This document shows positions 56,904 through 64,000 of a DNA stretch of 64,000 nucleotides, one piece after another; the stretch's first letter is position 1, and the number at the start of each line of letters is the position of its first letter. Source of the DNA: Trichomonas vaginalis G3 (lineage: Eukaryota; Parabasalia; Trichomonadida; Trichomonadidae); the NCBI RefSeq assembly GCF_026262505.1, contig NC_067205.1, forward strand, positions 11,160,001-11,224,000, written 5' to 3'. Below the pieces are notes generated by a model. That model saw nothing but the letters and a program-made list of their open reading frames with translations, was not told where the DNA came from and ran no database searches. The position numbers and the translations under genes were made by a program.

Positions 56904-57770
56904 ATGATTTCAACAATCGGCACAACAACAATTCAAACAACAGCACCAAATTCGTTAGTCATGAATCCAACATCTATGTTAGTAGAGATGAAAAGCTTTA
57001 TTCCTTCTTCATATACTTTTGAAACAAAAATCCAGAAGATAAAGCAAGAACTTTTAACAAGTAATTTAGACTGTACCGCACAGGATGAAGAAAATGAAGA
57101 ATATCTTTATGACATGCAGGACATTATTGACCATTTACCCAAATTGCCTGAAATCCAACAACAAAAGCTCACTATTCATGAATTCGATGAAATAGAAGTG
57201 AAACCAACTGACTCAGTAGAAATAAAGAAGTTCATACGTAAAGTAAATTATGAGTTTCTAGGATATCATTGCAACCATAAAGTTATGGACAAAGATTGCG
57301 ACATGGTATATAAGAACATCTCTGACATATATAAATCCGAAGAATTTAAGACATACGACAACTTTGTTTCATTAGTTGCAGAATGTGTATGGCAGATAAG
57401 AGATAAAGATAGAAGAGGTAAGGTATGGAATGAACAGATAAAACCAACTACTTTTGAGTTAAAGAAAACCATTGACGCCTTAGTTGTTCTAGCAGGTCAA
57501 ATTTCAATGTATAACGCAAAAATGAATCCACAATGTTCTAAATGTAAAGCAGCAATGAGGAAATATAACTACTCCGTCAAAGAGATAGAACGTATGAGAA
57601 ACGACTATGCTGACTTAAAGAAAGAAGTAGAGAAACCAGCAGAAGATAAAATGGACATGTTAGCATTTCTGAACAAAAACTATCCAACTGCTGACGATTT
57701 CCTATTATCTGACGTCAAGAAGAAGTATAAAGAAACCTTCGGCATTGTTAAAACATTTCGATGTAACTAA
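56904..57770 (+). CDS. Polinton protein, unknown, downstream of shared leader
   Basis: 288 residues if it starts at the ATG at 56904 (MISTIGTTTIQTT). A longer start at 56832 would add a hydrophobic 24-residue segment that looks like a signal peptide. That DNA matches the non-coding leader of two KilA-N genes, so I prefer the inner ATG. The protein is Lys/Glu/Asp-rich and helical, with Cys pairs (NPQCSKCKAAMRKYN) that may bind metal, and a final domain FLNKNYPTADDFLLSDVKKK that looks like a winged-helix or HTH module. Function unknown. A DNA-binding or replication-accessory role is possible. Confidence 0.6.
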   Translation: MISTIGTTTIQTTAPNSLVMNPTSMLVEMKSFIPSSYTFETKIQKIKQELLTSNLDCTAQDEENEEYLYDMQDIIDHLPKLPEIQQQKLTIHEFDEIEVKPTDSVEIKKFIRKVNYEFLGYHCNHKVMDKDCDMVYKNISDIYKSEEFKTYDNFVSLVAECVWQIRDKDRRGKVWNEQIKPTTFELKKTIDALVVLAGQISMYNAKMNPQCSKCKAAMRKYNYSVKEIERMRNDYADLKKEVEKPAEDKMDMLAFLNKNYPTADDFLLSDVKKKYKETFGIVKTFRCN

Positions 57771-57851
57771 AAGAAGAAATAGAAGCTACAAAACTGTTTA
57801 GAATCTCACGAATTCATAACGTATATCATGTAAAATGTTTATAAAATAACT

Positions 57852-57903
57852 GGGGTAGAAATGAGGGTAGAAATGAGGTTAGATCTAACCATCTACCCTA
57901 AAA
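57852..57903 (-). promoter_or_regulatory. AGATCT/CTACCCTCATTT module, copy 3 (inverted)
   Basis: The reverse complement of copies 1 and 2 with few differences (GGGGTAGAAATGAGGG, then GGTTAGATCTAACC, then ATCTACCCTAAA). Lies 110 bp before the KilA-N gene at 58012. Confidence 0.6.
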
Positions 57904-57933
57904 TATATTTTTGCTGAATTCAACACAAAAATA

Positions 57934-58011
57934 ATGAATTTCCTTAAGATAGAAAAAAATAAAGTTAGTTTTATTTTTTTCTAACTTTTTATCTTGTATG
58001 TAAGAACAGAA
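57934..58011 (+). promoter_or_regulatory. shared AT-rich leader, copy 2
   Basis: ATGAATTTCCTTAAGATAGA, then AAAGTTAGTTTTATTTTTTT, then CTTGTATGTAAGAACAGAA directly before ATG. Matches 56832-56903 and 59497-59554. Confidence 0.65.
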
Positions 58012-58677
58012 ATGTCAGTCGAAGCAAAAACATTCACTAACAAATCTAATGGCGAAACATTCACAAAAGGCACTTATAACGGTATTGAAGTCTTACGTAG
58101 AGACAAGGATGGTTATATAAATGCAACAAAGATGGCAAGAGAAGCAGGAAAGTTAAACCATTTAAACAGATTTCTCAATAGTGCTAAAATGCAGGAAATT
58201 CTTGAGTTTTGGTTGAAAGAATACGGTCGAGCCAAAAGTGGCTCAACCTCAAAACAAACATTTTATGAGCTTACTAAGGCATTTATGAATGAATTCAAAG
58301 GTATTTGCATACATCCTGACCTCGTTCATTTTGTTGCTGAATGGTGCTCTGTAAAGTATGCATTTTATGTCAAAGATATTATGGACTCCATAGACAAGAA
58401 AGTTCATGAGAAATTAGATGAAGAAGAACTCGAAGATACAGTAGAGAATGCTAAACCTTTGTTTGAAGAAGAAGTTAGAAAAATGTGTGAAAAACAATTA
58501 GAACATGAACGTGAGATATGTTATGGTTATAGAGATTCTCAATACGAACTAGACCAATGGGAACAAGAAAATTTAAAGAGAGAATTTAGAGAATATGAAC
58601 TCGCTAAGATAGCATTAGAAGCTGCAGAAAAGAAGTTAAAAGCTTGGGGTTGTTTTGTACAAAAATATTGTGAGTAA
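58012..58677 (+). CDS. KilA-N domain protein (Polinton)
   Basis: 221 residues from the ATG at 58012. The KilA-N DNA-binding domain covers about 10-125: GIEVLRRDKDGYINATKMAREAGK is the hallmark N-terminal part, and DLVHFVAEWCSVKYAFYVKDIMDS is the C-terminal helix pair. A charged coiled-coil region follows. KilA-N proteins occur in phages, large DNA viruses and their relatives, usually as regulators. Residues about 72-79 are encoded by a 10-bp-stem hairpin (58225-58248). Shares leader and upstream module with its neighbours, so it may be co-regulated with the gene at 56904. Confidence 0.85.
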   Translation: MSVEAKTFTNKSNGETFTKGTYNGIEVLRRDKDGYINATKMAREAGKLNHLNRFLNSAKMQEILEFWLKEYGRAKSGSTSKQTFYELTKAFMNEFKGICIHPDLVHFVAEWCSVKYAFYVKDIMDSIDKKVHEKLDEEELEDTVENAKPLFEEEVRKMCEKQLEHEREICYGYRDSQYELDQWEQENLKREFREYELAKIALEAAEKKLKAWGCFVQKYCE

Positions 58678-59496
58678 ATGAACCATTTATTTTTATTGAA
58701 TTCAGCACAAAATTCTGAGTAAAATGACATATGGCATGTGTCAAACCGTTGAGTTTTCACAAATTTTAAAAATTGCTGCGGAAAGTTCGTCAAAAAAGTG
58801 AAGGTTCCCGACGGTTTCAAACCGCCATACTTTACATGAAGATAGTTTACAATGTCAACTAAATATCATGTACGATAGAAACGGTTATGTAAAGTTTACA
58901 TTTTGTAAAGTTTTGTCCTGATTCAAGACAAGTCTTGTATTTTTCAGAACAAGTCTTGTATTTTTTCAAGACAAATCTTGTCCTGATTCAGAACAAGACT
59001 TGTATTTTTTCAAGACAAATCTTGTCCTGATTCAGAACAAGACTTGCACTTTTTAGTCAGTTTTTCTTGTAAAGTTCTCAAATTTGAGAACAATTGTCCT
59101 GATTCAAGACAAGTCTTGTATTTTTTCAGAACAAGTCTTGTATTTTTTCAAGACAAATCTTGTCCTGATTCAAGACAAGTCTTGCACTTTTTCAGGAAAT
59201 CCTATCGTCCAACTTTACAAATGTCACTTTTTCAACATGATTGCATTTTGGTCGGGGAACAACTTTCTCTCAATTTATCACTTTTTCTATCGTCGTGTTT
59301 TGTCACTTTTCCCTCAGGGTGTGTGTCAGAAAATATCCAAAATCTTTATAGCCTCGTATCTCCTTCAATTCTTGACGGTTTGACATGTATGACACACCAT
59401 TCAATTCAGAATTATGTGCTGAATCTTATGACATTCATTTGTTCGTGACTTCTTTTCACATATGTAACCCTGAATTTTTAACATTTCTTTAACACA
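58678..59496. other. palindrome-rich non-coding spacer of Polinton
   Basis: About 820 bp without a supported gene. It carries CGACGGTTTCAAACCGCC (around 58809) and six CAAGACAAGTCTTG-type palindromes (58924-59184). Open frames through it are short and repeat-derived. Confidence 0.6.
58924..59184. repeat. cluster of six CAAGACAA(G/A)TCTTG palindromes
   Basis: 14-bp palindromes at 58924, 58967, 59011, 59105, 59149 and 59171. They are interleaved with half-sites (AGAACAAGTCTTG, AGAACAAGACTTG), each followed by a TATTTTTT(C) or CACTTTTT run and often preceded by TCCTGATT. Looks like a binding-site array or hairpin-based repeat. Confidence 0.8.
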
Positions 59497-59554
59497 GAAA
59501 AATAAAGTTAGTTTTATTTTTATTTATTTTTTTATTTTGTATGTAAAGACAGTA
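59497..59554 (+). promoter_or_regulatory. shared AT-rich leader, copy 3
   Basis: GAAAAATAAAGTTAGTTTTA through TTTTGTATGTAAAGACAGTA, immediately before the ATG at 59555; matches the two other leaders. Confidence 0.65.
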
Positions 59555-60382
59555 ATGTCAACATTAGAGAACAAAACAACTGCTATCGTTCATGAAGCCA
59601 TAAATGAAGAATACGAATACATACAATATAACAAACAACTTCGCCTCATTCGTTCGGTCAAAGATGACATGTACCAGATGCAAAGTATAATGAATGCTCT
59701 TCGTTCTACAAAGCAAGCATATCATTGGTTTGAAAACCAACAGGCAAAAGAACTTTTAGAAGAATTTCCTCATATGATTGCTTCCCTCGGAAAACCGAGG
59801 GAAGAGATTCCGTACGAAAATCGCAAGAATTTGGCTCCTGGTTTGAAAGGTTATTATGTTCATAGACTTTTAGTAAATGCTGTAGCAATGTGGGCTTCAC
59901 CTCGTTATGCTTGTTATATTTTCATGATGTTAGATGAACTATATAAAGCAGAACGTGAAGATATGGAAAAGAAACTTCATGCAAAAGATGAAGTCATTGA
60001 AGCAAAAGACAAAAGCATACAGAAAAGAATACCACGTTCAGTACCAAAAGGAAAGGAAAAGAGTTATAAGTATATGATTTACGCTGAAGAGTTGGAGAAA
60101 GAAGAAGATAGAGATATGGTTATGTTGCATTTAGTCAGAAGAAACAACAAAAGCTTTTACGACCTTGCTAAGATTTACAAATCTGACAGAAACTGGTTCT
60201 ATCGTGAAAACTTACCGATTTCAATGACACCGAATGAGCAAATAAAGGAAATTGTCAAAAATACTCTTCCTCAAACACACTATGACATCAAAGGTTGCAC
60301 AATACTTACATTCAAAGAAGACTTAACATTACTGAAAGAAAAGATAACAGAATATTTCGACAACTTCAAAGAGGAAGAATGA
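59555..60382 (+). CDS. KilA-N-like domain protein (Polinton)
   Basis: 275 residues from the ATG at 59555. The N-terminal half is a diverged KilA-N domain (YEYIQYNKQLRLIRSVKDDM, then QAYHWFENQQAKELLEEFPH, then GYYVHRLLVNAVAMWASPRY, then ACYIFMMLDELYKAE). A charged linker and a C-terminal domain (MIYAEELEKEEDRDMVMLHL, then IYKSDRNWFYRENLPI) follow. A perfect 10-bp-stem hairpin (59781-59804) encodes residues about 76-83, the same position as in the other KilA-N gene. Probably a DNA-binding regulator; target unknown. Confidence 0.75.
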   Translation: MSTLENKTTAIVHEAINEEYEYIQYNKQLRLIRSVKDDMYQMQSIMNALRSTKQAYHWFENQQAKELLEEFPHMIASLGKPREEIPYENRKNLAPGLKGYYVHRLLVNAVAMWASPRYACYIFMMLDELYKAEREDMEKKLHAKDEVIEAKDKSIQKRIPRSVPKGKEKSYKYMIYAEELEKEEDRDMVMLHLVRRNNKSFYDLAKIYKSDRNWFYRENLPISMTPNEQIKEIVKNTLPQTHYDIKGCTILTFKEDLTLLKEKITEYFDNFKEEE

Positions 60383-60397
60383 AAACTTACCGATTTC

Positions 60398-60576
60398 AAT
60401 GAAAAACATTAACTTTTTGACGAAGTGAAGATTTGCACTTTGACAAAATTTAATGAAAAACATTAACTTTTTGACGAAGTGAAGATTTGCACTTTGACAA
60501 AATTTAATGAAAAACATTAACTTTTTGACGAAGTGAAGATTTGCACTTTGACAAAATTTAATGAAAAACATTAACG
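60398..60576 (+). repeat. 54-bp tandem repeat, three and a third copies
   Basis: Units start at 60398, 60452, 60506 and 60560 (AATGAAAAACATTAACTTTT, then TGACGAAGTGAAGATTTGCA, then CTTTGACAAAATTT). Each unit contains a near-palindrome TTTTTGACGAAGTG/CACTTTGACAAAA related to the hairpin at 56727. Located 16 bp after the KilA-N stop. Confidence 0.9.
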
Positions 60577-60713
60577 TAAACATTAACGATAAAATTTATT
60601 TCCTGGACTGTTGTCAAAATGTCATGTTGTCATCATTTTTAAAAGAAGTTAAATAACCTGGTGACACATGGTGACGTGGTGACACCTTCAGTTCTTCAAA
60701 AATATATTTTTGC

Positions 60714-61187
60714 TTAAATAGCTTCAGGGTCTATTTCTTCAACCATTTCACTTTCTTCGTCAATGTCAATAGAAGCTTCTTCAACCTTTGGTAAGAACTT
60801 TTGTATGACATCTTTGTTCGTTATTGTCTTCAGAGATGAAGGATAATATTTCACATTTGTTTCACCCTTCTTATATTCTTTCTGTTCGGAAAGATTTAAA
60901 GCAATACTGAAGAAGTCAATGTTAGAGTTCTTTATGACAGTATAATGAGTATCTTTGACATTCACGAAGAAACTCTTTTGTTTCAAAACTACTGCTAACT
61001 CTTGTGAAGTATAACGTTTGCGGTCAATGACGATAGCTAATGGTTTGACATACTGACCAAACTTAGATTCTTTCACAAACTTCTTGTTAAAGATAACATT
61101 AACATTTGAAGCATTATTGAACTCATTCTTGATGGCAGTAGCGAGAGCATTGTATGAAAAGAACTTGCAATCTTGCATGTGTTTCAT
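60714..61187 (-). CDS. Polinton protein, unknown, acidic tail
   Basis: 157 residues. The first 100 look folded (FFSYNALATAIKNEFNNASN, then IVIDRKRYTSQELAVVLKQK), followed by a strongly acidic C-terminus (EEASIDIDEESEMVEEIDPE). Family not recognised. Its start faces the mariner insertion 14 bp away, so the mariner has probably displaced part of its promoter. Acidic tails are common among virus DNA-mimic or ssDNA-binding proteins; this is only an analogy. Confidence 0.5.
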   Translation of the reverse strand: MKHMQDCKFFSYNALATAIKNEFNNASNVNVIFNKKFVKESKFGQYVKPLAIVIDRKRYTSQELAVVLKQKSFFVNVKDTHYTVIKNSNIDFFSIALNLSEQKEYKKGETNVKYYPSSLKTITNKDVIQKFLPKVEEASIDIDEESEMVEEIDPEAI

Positions 61188-61367
61188 TAAAATAAAAATA
61201 TAGGGTGTCCAAAGGTGCGTTTAGCACAGCGCTCTATATGAGACTATTAAAGGAGATATATGCTGATTATAAATATATAATAAAAAATATGAATATATGT
61301 ATATGATGAGTAAGTTGTATTTTGGCGCCATGCCGGGATATAAAATGAATTTTGAGACAAGAGGCGG

Positions 61368-61408
61368 TTTCGCGGGAAATTTTGGCGGGATTTTTTTTCA
61401 TTTTTTTA
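61368..61408 (+). promoter_or_regulatory. E2F-like sites just before the mariner transposase start
   Basis: TTTCGCGGGAAA (61368-61379) and TTTTGGCGGGATTTT followed by CATTTTTTT run directly into the ATG at 61409. TTTTGGCGCC occurs at about 61320. The last part closely matches the DNA before the host gene at 10393. Confidence 0.55.
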
Positions 61409-62424
61409 ATGAATCATAAAGAAAACATCCTCGCTCTTGCAAAAAAATGCAAAGACTGTAAAAAAATCTACGAGACATTGGTAAAATGCTTCGGTATGGA
61501 TGCTCCTAGCTATTCCACTGTAACGTATCATGTTAGGATGTATCACTTCATGAACAAAAAGGCGCCCATCATAAAAATTGACAAAAAATCGCCGGATCAA
61601 AGAAAAATCAAAGCAATTCTTCAAGTGCTAGATGAAGACCCAAGAGCATCACTCAGAAGGATAGAGGAAATGACAAAGATACCACGTACAACAGTCAGTT
61701 ATTATCTGCACAATTATTTGAACTACAAACTAGCGTATACACGTTGGGTTCCGCACAACCTTAATTCAGTTCAAAAAAAATCTAGAGTCCAATCTTCGAA
61801 AGAGCTCCTCTCTATATTGGGTGCGTATCAATCCAAGAAGTTTCGCTTTTTAGTAACAGGGGACGAGTCTTGGTTTCAATATGCAACAGAAGCCAAAATC
61901 ATGTGGATCCCGAAGGATGAAAATCCGCAAACATTCCCGAAGAAAAAAATTGACACACCAATGATGATGTTGTCGGTTTTTTGGGGCTGAATGGCATCAT
62001 CGCAATTGATATTCTTCAAAAACCTAATACGATGAATGCTCAGCATCTAATTGACAATGTTCTTACTCAAATTATCAATTCTGATGAGTTTGAGAAATCC
62101 AAACAACAAAAACAAAAGTTTGCAATTCATTTAGATAATTCAAGAGTTCACAAAAGTCATAAGGTAATGAATTACTTGGTGGAAAACAATGTCAAAGTTG
62201 TTCCAAACCCAATTTATTCACCTGATATTGCACCCTCTGACTTTTATTTATTCGGCACGCTAAAAAAGAGAGCTGAAGGACGCGAATTCGCGAGTCCAGA
62301 TGATCTTGAAAATTTTGTAAGAGAGCAATTTGAGCAATTTTCTCATGATGATTTAAAGCGTGTCTTTCAAGCCTGGATCGATCGCTGCGAACGCGTGATT
62401 GAATCCAATGGTGATTATATTTAA
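61409..62424 (+). pseudogene. mariner transposase, frameshifted
   Basis: Starts at the ATG at 61409 (MNHKENILALAKKCKDCKKI); the frame is open upstream but without ATG. The N-terminal half has two helix-turn-helix parts (SYSTVTYHVRMYHF; SLRRIEEMTKIPRTTVSYYL) and the first catalytic Asp in VTGDESWFQYA. The second half, in another frame beginning near 61981, has the second Asp (IHLDNSRVHKS) and third Asp (YSPDIAPSDFYLF), exactly 34 residues apart: DD34D, the mariner signature. The frame change lies near 61981-61990, after MLSVFWG. All catalytic residues are present, so the copy is inactive only because of this recent defect, unless frameshifting occurs. Confidence 0.9.
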
Positions 62425-62584
62425 ATAAACTTTATATATATGTAACTTGTTTATTTCTATTCGCAGTATTCAGGTTTGTGCTAAACACACCTTTGGACAC
62501 CCTATAATTAAATTATTTTGAAAAATAACTTTAAAAAAATCTAATCTAATTTTTTCAAAAAATATTTTTTTATTTCCTACTAAA

Positions 62585-64000
62585 GATGTATCGGAAGTTG
62601 TCTAAGTTAGAACACTCGGAAATAAAACAACTTCTTACAGAAGCTAACATAGATGTTGCAAAACATTACGCAACAAACAAAAAAGCACTCGCTGACATTC
62701 AATGACTATAATGGTGCAATAAGTTATGATAGAATTCATGAGTTCATAAAGCCGCAACGCGGCGAGGACGAAGTCCATGCAAGAATTTCCTTTAAATGAC
62801 GTTGCTATTGACTTATATCATAGACGTTCAGTACCTCATGAAGTAAGAAGAGAAATGTTTGACATAACAAATGCAAACGTTGGTGAAACAAGAAGAAGAG
62901 ACGACACACTGAAACAACAGAGAAGAGAGATGTTTAAAAGTGCTATAGAACAAGTTCGCAAAGCTAACGATGTCATTCGTTCCATTGACGACAAACCAAA
63001 AGAAGGTGAGAGATGGTTAAAGAAAGATGAAGAGAATAGGAAGAGAAATGTGAAGTCAGGCAATAGACTCATTGACTTTAACATCGAAGCTTTAGATGAA
63101 CCAAACAGAGACTACTTACACAAACATTTCGGTAAGGTTTTCATGAGACTCTTAGAGAAATTAAAATAAACTCACAACAGAGATGGATGGTATGTTATAA
63201 ACTTGGTGGAAAGTATGAATGTTCTACGTTAAACCTCAATAATATTGGAACATTACTACATCAGCTCTTGAAGGAGAACTTTATATCAGAGATAGAAGCA
63301 AATGCTGCAGGTATTGTTGAAATGCACTATGACTTCTTCTTGACAAACATAAAGAATCTTACCGAAATAAAGATGTATGATTTAACAGAATATGAAGGCT
63401 TAACGATGTCAGATGTAAAGAAAGGCAAACCAAAAAAGAGACCATATAGAGATGAAAGCACACTGACAAATGACCAGAAAGCCATTTTGGAAGCTCTTAA
63501 GCAAACAGGAAACCCAGCACTTATAGAAAGCTTTTGGAAAGATAATGGTGAAAAGAAGTTTTATAAGAAGAGAAGCGGTCAGTTCTGGAAGTATCTTTGC
63601 ACATTACCTATAAATCTTGAACGCTACCAAATCTTCAATGAACTGAACAAAAGAACTGCAACACTTATGACAGAAGACAATTGTTTCGTTTATGCTTGCA
63701 TTCAGGCTGGAGTAAATGAAGAAACTATTGACCACATGAGAGAAGTCATTCGTGTTAGAGACTTTCCTCAAAGTAAAGTACAAGAAATTTCTGACGCAAC
63801 AGGTATAGCATTTAATGTTACCATTGGTTATTTCAATGACTCAAGACATAATGAAATAAAGAGATACATACCAAAAGAATGTGAAACTGTTCGAACTATT
63901 GACTTACTTCTTGTTGAAGACCACTACATGCTAAATGAAAGATTACCAATGACAACATATTTCATTCGCAACTATATAGAAATCTTGAAAGTGTGGTGGA
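62585..64000 (+). pseudogene. Polinton DNA polymerase B region, N-terminal part, runs off the window
   Basis: From 62585 to the window end the plus strand has coding character. The last 800 bases are open and include segments such as DNCFVYACIQAGVNEETIDH and TIDLLLVEDHYMLNERLPMT. These resemble the N-terminal part of Maverick protein-primed family B polymerases. The polymerase motifs would lie beyond 64000, so the call depends on order and style. The region contains a paired hairpin (62751-62776) just before an ATG at 62777, and at least one break is evident. In intact relatives the enzyme replicates the element's own DNA. Confidence 0.5.
62751..62776 (+). repeat. paired-hairpin element, copy near polymerase region
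   Basis: GCCGC-AAC-GCGGC (62751-62763) followed after two bases by GGAC-GAA-GTCC (62766-62776), directly abutting an ATG. The second hairpin and spacer are the same as at 56604-56616. Confidence 0.8.

Larger units (their letters stand above)
61201..62504 (+). mobile_element. mariner-family DNA transposon (Tvmar-like)
   Basis: 1,304 bp with 28-bp terminal inverted repeats, 61201-61228 (TAGGGTGTCCAAAGGTGCGT...) and 62477-62504, identical but for one base. TA lies directly outside both ends, the expected target duplication. It contains a DD34D transposase split by a frameshift. The nearly perfect ends indicate recent insertion into the Polinton. Tvmar elements are known in Trichomonas vaginalis. 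Confidence 0.93.
47130..64000. mobile_element. Polinton/Maverick, left part, with a later mariner insertion
   Basis: About 17 kb with the gene set of a self-synthesising virus-like element: packaging ATPase, candidate capsid-related proteins, fibre-like protein, integrase region, KilA-N proteins, and the start of a probable protein-primed family B DNA polymerase at the right edge. The start is approximate and the right end lies outside. Most parts have long open frames, so the copy appears young, but I see a few breaks (at least three) besides the mariner insertion at 61201-62504. I do not recognise a classical double-jelly-roll major capsid protein or an adenain-like protease in the part shown; they may lie beyond 64000 or be too diverged. 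Confidence 0.88.

Noticed and set aside
59044-59448. Open frames in the palindrome-rich spacer
   Set aside because: They translate the repeated CAAGACAAGTCTTG units and have no conserved features.
60329-60583. Protein with an 18-residue repeat on the minus strand
   Set aside because: It is the reverse reading of the 54-bp tandem repeat; the length divisible by three keeps it open by chance.

Overview
This window looks like nuclear DNA of a trichomonad (parabasalid) protist. Nearly all genes are intronless and are separated by very AT-rich spacers. The gene families fit a flagellate with a large repetitive genome: a HYDIN axonemal protein, NEK kinase, short two-repeat Myb proteins, a right-handed beta-helix surface-protein remnant, a mariner (DD34D) element and a Polinton/Maverick. 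I cannot fix the species. The classical Trichomonas initiator just before the ATG is not obvious at the host genes here. Several carry a CGTT-core motif instead.

Layout. Bases 1-33.6k are a host gene block. In order it holds a compact RAB3GAP2-like regulatory subunit, a beta-helix gene remnant, a karyopherin-beta, a Rab GTPase, a basic disordered protein, an NAA50/NAA60-like N-acetyltransferase, a small protein behind a cluster of E2F-like sites, a NEK kinase, a LisH-like protein, a 2,935-residue HYDIN, a Cache-domain transmembrane sensor, a protein of unknown function, APC11, another unknown protein and a Myb protein. From 33.6k to 43.6k the DNA is gene-poor: one more Myb gene, a gene tail without a start, two tRNA-like remnants, a composite 28/49-bp minisatellite (35.8-36.6k) and a nearly perfect 121-bp satellite (42.3-43.5k). 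From 43.8k to about 47.1k there is a hAT-type DNA transposon with an intact 663-residue transposase, head to head with a shortened relative, so that the pair forms a palindrome with arms of about 545 bp.

From roughly 47.1k to the window end lies a Polinton/Maverick. Its visible parts are a packaging ATPase, candidate capsid-related proteins, a collagen/tail-fibre-like protein, an integrase region, two KilA-N proteins, several unknown small proteins and the beginning of a probable protein-primed DNA polymerase that runs off the window. Most parts have long open frames, so the copy looks fairly young, but it is broken in a few places. A 1.3-kb mariner with 28-bp terminal inverted repeats and TA flanks was inserted into it later.

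The most unusual signals lie in regulatory and repeat DNA. The mariner transposase start sits behind nearly the same E2F-like sequence as a host gene 50 kb away. The Polinton carries a family of paired short hairpins in and between its genes. Two KilA-N genes each have a longer hairpin at the same place in the domain. Three Polinton genes share an almost identical AT-rich leader, which in one of them mimics a signal peptide. A 50-bp AGATCT/CTACCCTCATTT module recurs three times.
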